Assembly (NCBI GenBank): GCA_027600665.1
Contig: JADGJL010000734.1
Location: 1-14,685, forward strand
Length of the DNA: 14,685 nt
Origin: Irineochytrium annulatum
Taxonomy: Eukaryota; Chytridiomycota; Chytridiomycetes; Chytridiales; Chytridiaceae
Direction of reading: 5' to 3'
A program made the position numbers and the translations under genes. Shown here in pieces: positions 8,591 to 14,685 of this stretch; the stretch's first letter is position 1, and every line of letters starts with the position of its first letter. The notes beneath the pieces were generated by a model. The model did no database searches. It was given only the letters and a program-made list of their open reading frames with translations, and was not told where the DNA came from.

Positions 8591-9772
8591 TCAGCTTTTC
8601 TTGAACAAGATGCTCTCCACAAGCCGATCCCATCCAGCCAGTAGCTTGTTAGACGACCTCCTTCGCCTCGCGCCAGACCCACCCACGCTAGCTCGGACCT
8701 GCTCGACCACCTCTATGTCGACATTCATCCCATCCGATGTCTCCACCTCTACATCCACACCCTTGCTCCTCCTGGCATCCATTTCCCCTTCATCCACCTC
8801 AACCATGTCTTCCCGACCCTGCTCCTCCTCCCCCAGCACCATCAAACACCCAGATCTCGCTTTACACCGCGCGAGCCCCTCGGCACCAGCCTCCCCACTG
8901 GTCACCGGAGGGACACCGCCACCGGCGCTCGACCTCCCGCTCGTCACACCCGACGTCGTTGAGCAGGACGACGCCCTCCGCATATACCCTCCCCTAGCAA
9001 CGCAGGCATCCGAGCCCCCCTCCTTCCCACCGGCGCCATCATTCGCGTCCACATTCTTCCCTCCAAGGTCCATGCTCGACGTCGACCCTTCGATCGCAGT
9101 GAGCCCCGTGGACCGGAACACCGGCGCGCCAGACCGCGCAAGATCGAGGCCAGCCGCTGAAGACGATGTCCCCGGCGCCCATTGCGCTGAGTGCGGCTCC
9201 GGCTGGCTCGCGCGCCGATGTGTCGTCACCGCGCGCGGGAGGAGCGGCGTCGGCGACGCGTCTGCGGCCGTTATGGCTGTGTCTGGTGGGCGCGCCTGCC
9301 TCGCCCGCAGGTCTGAGTCGCGGATGGCTGTGGGTCGGCTGACGAGGGACACGGCTCGACGGATAGCCGTCGGGCATCGTTCCTCCTGTTGCCGTTCCGA
9401 AGGTACGTCGACGGCTGCGGCGGAGGGTGTCATTGCAGGGCCGGTGGCTATGGGTGGGTATGTCGGGCAGGACGTTGTCCGCCTCAGAGTTCTCTTTGCC
9501 GCTGTCGCCCAGTTTTCGGGGACCAGGCGAAGGGAGGAGCGACGCTGCGGGTGTTGGGACGGTATTGCCGGCGGTGGGCCCTTGTGGAGGCAGGATTCTG
9601 TCGACGAGCGTCGGCGGACGACGGCGTCGCGGCCCTGAAAGGTCTCGCGGGAGAGTGTGAGGACGCGCCGACGGTTCAGCTGCTGGATGGTGTCATAGGA
9701 GAGAAAGCCCTCCTTGTCGACGTAGTCGGCAAGAACCTGGCTGGCCGTGCGGCCCTCGTCGTCCCTCTGCAT
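8591..9772 (-). CDS. Ser/Arg-rich, mostly disordered protein of unknown function
   Basis: A single open frame of 393 aa, not recognised. Codons favour G/C at the third position throughout, which marks this strand as the coding one; the long open frame on the opposite strand is a shadow. Residues about 10-50 look folded (SQVLADYVDKEGFLSYDTIQ, then a Leu/Arg-rich stretch and GRDAVV). The rest is low-complexity Ser, Arg, Pro and Ala with many RRxS-type sites that basophilic kinases could use. There is an acidic patch near 315-350 and a C-terminal basic amphipathic helix (KLLAGWDRLVESILFKKS). The start is uncertain. ATG 9772 overlaps a good acceptor (CTAAC then tatgcag, ending 9767), and an upstream exon 9976-9881 or 9988-9881 with donor gtattg would join in phase and add an RKRK-containing N-terminus. 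It lies downstream of, and on the same strand as, the similar gene at 10070-11224. Possible roles such as scaffold or nuclear protein are guesses. Confidence 0.6.
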   Translation of the reverse strand: MQRDDEGRTASQVLADYVDKEGFLSYDTIQQLNRRRVLTLSRETFQGRDAVVRRRSSTESCLHKGPPPAIPSQHPQRRSSLRLVPENWATAAKRTLRRTTSCPTYPPIATGPAMTPSAAAVDVPSERQQEERCPTAIRRAVSLVSRPTAIRDSDLRARQARPPDTAITAADASPTPLLPRAVTTHRRASQPEPHSAQWAPGTSSSAAGLDLARSGAPVFRSTGLTAIEGSTSSMDLGGKNVDANDGAGGKEGGSDACVARGGYMRRASSCSTTSGVTSGRSSAGGGVPPVTSGEAGAEGLARCKARSGCLMVLGEEEQGREDMVEVDEGEMDARRSKGVDVEVETSDGMNVDIEVVEQVRASVGGSGARRRRSSNKLLAGWDRLVESILFKKS

Positions 9773-10069
9773 AGGTTAGGTCGACGGTAGTGTGCGGTGG
9801 TGTGTGGTGTGTGGGGAACGAGTTGCCCATGGTCAATCAACAATGGCAGTCCATAGGAGGATTGTAACCGTGGACAATACGCCCGCTGTTCTGGGTAGCG
9901 GAGCCCCATCGCTGGGACGAGGCCGCCGATTTGGCTCGTTGATCGCCGCGAATTCAGATTTACGTTTTCGCGACATCGTTCCATTCATTGTTTCAACGTG
10001 TTTCAGGCTAGATGGTGAGCACTTGGTATTTATTTATCTATTGTTGCTTTAGATCCAAAAAGCCCTTAT

Positions 10070-11224
10070 CTACTGTTGCTTAATACCAACAAGTCTTTGC
10101 ATGAATCGCTTTACCTTGACCTTAATCCCCCGTCTCTCTAGCGACTCGCCCTTTCCAACTTCTCGTCTCCCACCTTCCTGCTTCGAACCTCCCTGCTCCG
10201 AATCCTCCCCTTTCAACGAAGACGCGTCAACATCCTCACCGACACCGCCCTTCTCCACATCGACAGTTCGCAATAGCTGGTCCCCTCCCGTCGTACCCAT
10301 CGCGCCGCCGCCCTCCTGACACCGAAACCCCCTCGGAAGACTCTGTCTCTTCCGCACTACCGGAGCAACCTCCGCCACCACCGTCGCTGCTGCGTTGCCG
10401 CTCAGCTCGGGACCGGACCCGGACCCGGTAATGGTCGCCAGCGGGCTCGTGAGGAAGTGGTTGTGCCGCGATGGGCATGACTTGGCCCGGCGTGGCCGGC
10501 GCGCCGTCGTCGTCGTTGGCCGGCTCGGCCGATTGCTCGCTTTGGCTGCGGCGACGGCAACAGTGCGGTGGTCGGCACCCGCCACTCCGTGGTCGACGCC
10601 GAGGATCTCGACGTGGTACTGCCGCTTGGCGCTGCCGCCGATGAAGGTCGCGTCGGAACCGAAGGCCGGCTCGCGCACGTTCTCATCGCTGAGCGTGAGC
10701 TTGAGGACCTCCAACGAGACCGTCAGTGGCAGGACCGGTTGGGCCTGCAGGCTGGACCGGCGGTGATTGTTCGACAGGCGGCGTGGGCTCGGGATCGGGG
10801 AGGAGGGGCAGTCGACGGGCGTGCGGAGCTCGTCGTTGGAGGTCGAGCCGTGGATAGTTGGGAGCGCGTTGGCGCCAGACAGGAGGCGGCCGCGAGCTGA
10901 GGGGCAGGTGCTCGAGCGACGGGCGGACCGGTGTTTGAGCGGGTCGTCGACAGGGTCGTTGCTGTCGTGGTTGGCGACGACGGCCATAGCACCAGGGCGC
11001 AGGATAAACGGGTCGTTGGGAAAGAAGGTGAGGTTCGAGTCAAGGAGCCGCTCGACGGCCTCGAGGTCCACCTTGAGGGTTGCGGGGTTCGCGTCAAAGT
11101 CGTGCGTGATATGCTTGCCAGCGTGCAGGAGGGTCGCGAAGGGCGGTGGCAACGGCACGGGCCGCTGGACGTCGCCGGCGACGGCGTCGAACCGCACCCT
11201 TCCCCGGCTCCCAGCGATGTCCAT
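10070..11224 (-). CDS. Ser/Arg/Pro-rich protein of unknown function
   Basis: A single open frame of 384 aa, not recognised; the third-position GC bias is strong and continuous. The start is the ATG at 11224, with a TATA-like element about 60 bp upstream. The first 85 residues look folded: LLHAGKHITHDFDANPATLK, then a helix VDLEAVERLLDSN and NLTFFPNDPFILRPG. The remainder is low-complexity and basic, with RRSS, RRLS and RRSS sites suggestive of kinase targets. A charged Gly/Glu/Lys segment (about 320-365) comes before a basic amphipathic C-terminus (KVKRFMQRLVGIKQQ). General architecture and both ends resemble the protein at 8591-9772. An AAG|gtaaag donor-like site lies near the C-terminus, so a splice into the downstream frame is conceivable. 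No membrane segment or signal peptide. Function unknown. Confidence 0.62.
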   Translation of the reverse strand: MDIAGSRGRVRFDAVAGDVQRPVPLPPPFATLLHAGKHITHDFDANPATLKVDLEAVERLLDSNLTFFPNDPFILRPGAMAVVANHDSNDPVDDPLKHRSARRSSTCPSARGRLLSGANALPTIHGSTSNDELRTPVDCPSSPIPSPRRLSNNHRRSSLQAQPVLPLTVSLEVLKLTLSDENVREPAFGSDATFIGGSAKRQYHVEILGVDHGVAGADHRTVAVAAAKASNRPSRPTTTTARRPRRAKSCPSRHNHFLTSPLATITGSGSGPELSGNAAATVVAEVAPVVRKRQSLPRGFRCQEGGGAMGTTGGDQLLRTVDVEKGGVGEDVDASSLKGEDSEQGGSKQEGGRREVGKGESLERRGIKVKVKRFMQRLVGIKQQ

Positions 11225-11282
11225 CAAACGCGGTCAGCGATGGAGTGCAAATTCGGAAGGCTGTTTCCAACAAGGGCCAGCA

Positions 11283-11290
11283 CTTATATG
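11283..11290 (-). promoter_or_regulatory. TATA-like element upstream of the gene starting at 11224
   Basis: On the minus strand the sequence TCATATAAG lies about 60 bp before the ATG at 11224, a plausible distance for a fungal core promoter with a short leader. The assignment rests only on sequence and position. Confidence 0.35.
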
Positions 11291-11710
11291 ATGCACCGAC
11301 ACAGTGGCTCCTTGGGCGAGAGCTTAATTTCCAATAATAGCGCGAGGATCGTTTTCACCCCTCTGGGCCGGGGCGCGTTGCAATTGACTCAGAAGGCATT
11401 CACGCCCGTAGATCAGTCCCCCCCAATCACGCGAATCACGTTCCAAAATCTCGCGCCGAGGCCGGCCCTCCCCGCAACCATACGGCGGTCTGGACCCTCG
11501 ATGGCCGGAAGTGGAGAATGTCTTCTGGAGATTCGGGCCCCGGGCCCTGAAAGGCCTTCCATGCACTGTGCGTCGTCGACGACTCGTCACAGTGACGGCT
11601 CATCCCGCGTTGGCGCAAAGGACGGCATCCAGAGCGTCAACTCCCTAGGGCCGCCAGCTTGGTGGTAACAGGCATGTCAAAACGCCATTCAAGAACTTCA
11701 CTTGTCAAAT

Positions 11711-11786
11711 GGGACAACTAACTGTGGGCAGAGTTGTTGTTATCAAGTGGGACAACTAACTGTCAACGGAGTTGTTGTTATCATGT
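11711..11786. repeat. Two-copy 38-bp tandem repeat with internal inverted arms
   Basis: Unit 1 is 11711-11748 and unit 2 is 11749-11786. Both begin GGGACAACTAACTGT and share GAGTTGTTGTTATCA; they differ mainly at the five central positions (GGGCA versus CAACG). Within each unit ACAACTAACT and AGTTGTTGT are close to reverse complements, so each could form a hairpin. The repeat lies in non-coding, AT-rich DNA. Confidence 0.85.
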
Positions 11787-12174
11787 TATAAGTAGTAATA
11801 ATTGCCACAGCATTACGGACTCCATCAATAATAAAAGGCGCGTAATGCGGTTGCCATGCCGTGCGGACCCACAAAAGAACGGTGTCGCCGTCGTTGTGCT
11901 TCAAGCCGGTCGCGGTCCGCCTCGAGCTCGGGGACGTCCTTCATCACCACCTTGGAAGTTGGCACTAATCGCGCGCAGATCTGGTAGAGACTTGCACGCC
12001 TCGTTTGAGAACCCCCTCAACCGTGATTGATGCCACATCCGTTTGTTTGGTCCTCATTTCGATCCGTCGGAAGGCGATACACGGTGACCTAGACCCCCGC
12101 CTGTGAACGCCCCGGCCGGCAGTTGGGCGCGCGAGTGCATTTGGAGACCCAACCTTGCAGTGGAAGCCCCGAGC

Positions 12175-14028
12175 ATGGCCGAACGGACCGGTGTCCCGCA
12201 GCCGCCATCAGTACGGCGGCGGCCGACAACATCCAAATCGCTCTCCGGCTTTAAACGTAGGCATCCGCTATTCATTGCTATTCATTCGCTGCATCGATTC
12301 TGACCAGAATAGCTAACAGTCTCCAACATCCCATGGGCTCAAACTATGACTGCACGAAATCCACATGAACAACACCGCGGCACGACCAACCTCGAGCTGC
12401 TTTACGATCTCACGCTTGTGGCCGCAATCGCTGAGGTATTGTCCTTACCCTTCGATAGTTTATACGGCTAAAAAAAGCAGTTGTCCGCTGTCTTTAGCGA
12501 GGCGGTATTGGAGCACGGTTTCCATGGCACACTCGTTCTTAAGCTCATCGCAAACTTCTTCGCCATCTGGCTAGCATGGATCACGTACAGCTGGTTCGGC
12601 ACCTCCTATGGTATAACCTTCACGCCGCGTGTTCATCCCCAAGGGATCTAAATCCAATTCCCCTTTAATAGACACCGATGATATCTTTTACAGGATCCGG
12701 ACGGTTGGGCAGATGGTCGGCATCCTCGTCATCGCATCTGGCATCAAGAGTTCCTTTAACAACCTCGACTTCGCGACCGTGACCACCGGCTACGTCATCA
12801 TCAGGGTTTTCCAGACCTTGAACCGCGTCCAGGCTATAATGCATGACAAGCCGAGGAGATCTACGAACATCAAACACGTCGTAGCGATGGTTGTGCTTCA
12901 AATCGGGTGGTGTCTCCGGCTCTTTTGGGACGCGCGCAACCCGGTCCAGGTGTTCATAACGTTCCCGCTCCTTGCTATCTGCGAGCTGCTGCTGCCTTGG
13001 TGGGCGGAGAGCACCAATCCGATTCCGTTTCACCCGCATCACATCTCGGAGCGATATGCAGGTAAGCCTGCTTCTCTCCACGTTCATACTCTGCGTTTCT
13101 AAACAGAAGTTATTTTGCTTAAAGGCTTTACAATCATCATTCTTGGCGAGTGCATCCTTGCGATCTCCAAGGCCGCAAATGAGGCTATCCAAAACTGGGC
13201 CTTCGTCAGCAAACACTTCGACGTCCTCCTCGTTGGGTTTGCCGGTCTCTTCGGCGTCTTCGCCCTGTGGTGGTTGTACTTCCTCATACCTTCGGGCGAG
13301 CTCCTTCACAAGAAGCCACAGCGTGCGTTCTTGTGGGGGTACTGCCATGCTCCTCCACATGCCGCACTTTGCGCTTACGCGGCGGGATTGACGATTGCGT
13401 TCCAGGTCGGCGTCACGGGGGCTACCTTTCTTCTTTTCTCATCGGCTTCCCTTTCGCGTCCTTTCTATTCTCTTTTTCGTTCGCTATCCTTTGTCGTCTT
13501 TTCTTTCGTGTTGTTACTCCTTTCAAAGCTTTAACGCCTTCCTACTCCCCCCAGATTTCTAAAAACCGCGCTGAACCACCTGAAGTATCACCTGACCCAC
13601 TGGAAGGGTCCGACGTCACATCCGAGCCGACTGACCTCCGCGTCCTTGCGGCCCTCTCCCAGGCGATCCCAATCTGCGTCTACATGACCTCCCTTTGGGT
13701 CCTCGAGACCTCCCTCAACTACCACACGAACTGGAAGCGCGCCATCGCGGCTCTCGTCCTCGTGCCCGGGCAGCTCGTCATCGCGACCGTCGTGGCGCCG
13801 CATGTGGACGTTGGCACGTGCGCGATGCTGCTGTCAGGGCTGGTCGTTCTCAAGCTGTTTTTGATGCTTACGTTTCATTTTGGGGATGAGGAGGTGGAAC
13901 ATGTCGAGCCCGAAGGAGCGAGTGCTGGGTCAGAGGGTGAAGAGGAAAGAAAGACGTCGACGTCGTTAGAGAGGCCGGCGTCGCGCCGCAGTAAGGACGA
14001 GGAAGGGACAATCGGATTCATAGAGTGA
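12175..14028 (+). CDS. LtrA-family (low temperature requirement A) membrane protein, 6 exons
   Basis: Polytopic membrane protein of the LtrA family, whose biochemical role is not established. Exons 12175-12256, 12320-12435, 12481-12610, 12672-13061, 13125-13405 and 13555-14028 (introns 63, 45, 61, 63 and 149 nt, all GT..AG) encode about 490 aa. Family marks: PWAQTMTARNPHEQHRGTTN then LELLYDLTLVAAIAELS (52-68), which matches the conserved N-terminal LtrA block, and ERYAGFTIIILGE (236-248). The acceptor at 13124 was chosen over an in-frame one at 13106 because it restores this ERY-G-FTII-LGE block without an insertion. Further hydrophobic segments include FGLAG-type helices around 255-300 and VYMTSLWVL, ALVLVPGQLVIATVV and MLLSGLVVLKLFLML near the end. 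The C-terminal 45 residues are acidic, then Ser/Arg-rich, and likely cytosolic. Exon 1 is less certain: it lacks domain signal, but its donor phase matches and it makes PWAQTM part of the protein; otherwise translation would begin at ATG 12346. Confidence 0.85.
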
Positions 14029-14685
14029 CCGCCTTTTCCTTGTCGCTTCCATATTTATGGTACAGCACACCTGACCCTTTTTTTGTCATTTAGTAGTTCG
14101 TTCGGTGTTATGTGTAAACGTGCAAAGCAACAATGGTTAAGTCGGCATGTACTTTGTTAGAATGCAATAGAAGTTAGACCCGGTTAATCTGAAATCATGA
14201 ATAATGATCACTACGATTGGACGGAAACATTTCAGCAGATTGCGAACTCGTCGTAGCATATTTCTTTCAATGTATCTGTTCTAACATGGGGACAAACATG
14301 GTGGAAAGGTCATAGCGAAAAGATAAATTTGTGTGGAAAAGTGACGTATGGAAAAGTGGTAGACGAGGTTGTGAGGCGGAGAGAGGGGAAACCGACATCC
14401 GTCGAAAAGACAGATAAGGAGCAAAAATGTTTTTTAGAGTGATAGATGAAAGCAAAGGCCTCAAAAAAAATTGTTGAGCCCAAAAAGGAATAAATGCTTT
14501 GTTGATAAAGGCCGTAGCAAAAGATGACTGCGTTACCAAAAGATAAAATAGAAGGGTCGAGCAAATCCCAACGCAGTCTCCGCTACTAGGAACTGCGTAA
14601 CAATCATCTAACATCCCTCGCCCTTGACTCCTTCTTCGTCTTCCCCCCTCCTTCCGCCGCCGCCGCCGCATGTGCCTCCCCCCCG
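14029..14685. other. 3' flank of the LtrA gene; no clear gene
   Basis: These 657 bp start with the presumed LtrA 3' UTR and are AT-rich up to about 14580. They become pyrimidine-rich towards the right edge. An ATG at 14670 directly after a CCG run could open a further plus-strand gene, but only 16 bases follow, so nothing can be claimed. The minus-strand open frames here have no coding character. Confidence 0.5.
14654..14669. repeat. CCG trinucleotide run
   Basis: Five CCG units plus one base, immediately before ATG 14670 at the window's right edge. A short microsatellite in GC-rich DNA. Confidence 0.7.

Larger units (their letters stand above)
11225..12174. other. Gene-poor intergenic region
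   Basis: These 950 bp separate the divergent starts at 11224 (-) and 12175 (+). The first part (to about 11670) is GC-rich with several short overlapping frames that show no domain or codon signal. The middle (11690-11850) is AT-rich and carries the 38-bp tandem repeat. The last part leads into the LtrA gene. No tRNA, transposase or complete mobile element is visible. Confidence 0.5.

Noticed and set aside
8493..9638. A 381-codon plus-strand open frame antisense to the 8591-9772 gene
   Set aside because: The minus strand has the GC-rich third positions and the more protein-like N-terminus. Long antisense frames are common opposite GC3-rich, Ser/Arg-rich coding sequence.
10931..11668. A 245-codon plus-strand open frame spanning the start of the 10070-11224 gene
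   Set aside because: It overlaps antisense to convincing coding sequence, runs into non-coding DNA and shows no domain.
12333..12368. The ATG at 12333 as the LtrA start
   Set aside because: It is out of frame with the LtrA coding sequence and stops after a few codons.
13107..13124. An alternative in-frame acceptor at 13106 in the LtrA gene
   Set aside because: It would insert six residues into the conserved ERY-x-FTII-LGE block; the acceptor at 13124 restores the block.
14267..14671. A 134-codon minus-strand open frame at the right edge
   Set aside because: Its Arg/Gly start comes from the CCG and pyrimidine-rich run and the rest comes from AT-rich intergenic DNA; no protein features.
1..14685. 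CRISPR array, tRNA/rRNA genes, transposons or a bacterial operon
   Set aside because: No regularly spaced repeats, no tRNA or rRNA signature and no transposase-like sequence were found; spliceosomal introns show nuclear fungal DNA.

Overview
The window looks like nuclear DNA of a filamentous or yeast-like fungus of the Dikarya. Four genes are broken by short introns (mostly 45-70 nt, some 100-150) with GT..AG ends and CTRAY-like branch points. Third codon positions are GC-rich and genes are monocistronic with their own intergenic regions. The first gene is a clear orthologue of fungal Yhm2. I lean weakly towards Basidiomycota (many short introns, GC-rich, alpha-kinase present), but the sequence alone does not settle the phylum.

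Layout, left to right: (1) 16-1178 (+), YHM2, the mitochondrial citrate/oxoglutarate carrier, four exons. (2) 1587-4719 (-), a five-exon, about 964-residue protein with a disordered Pro/Ser/Tyr-rich N-terminus, a long coiled coil and a C-terminal alpha-kinase (MHCK/EF2K) domain; it is convergent with YHM2. (3) 4720-5439, a divergent promoter region. (4) 5440-6633 (+), a secreted, heavily N-glycosylated protein of unknown function whose core is an internally duplicated SWNGD(S/T)YG module. (5) 7280-8104 (-), a small predicted membrane protein with a PPAY motif at each end; its most coherent reading carries two apparent single-base lesions. (6) 8591-9772 and 10070-11224 (-), two consecutive intronless Ser/Arg-rich proteins that may be diverged paralogues or parts of one gene. 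(7) 11225-12174, a gene-poor stretch with a two-copy 38-bp tandem repeat. (8) 12175-14028 (+), a six-exon LtrA-family membrane protein. (9) 14029-14685, no clear gene, ending in a CCG run.

The genes do not form an obvious pathway or cluster. The region reads as ordinary chromosomal gene space with one core metabolic gene (YHM2) beside lineage-specific, poorly characterised genes. I see no CRISPR, transposase, rRNA or tRNA. The points most worth a second look are the duplicated SWNGD secreted protein, the membrane-protein gene with possible decay, the coiled-coil/alpha-kinase fusion with a likely GC-AG intron, and the unclassified tandem basic proteins.
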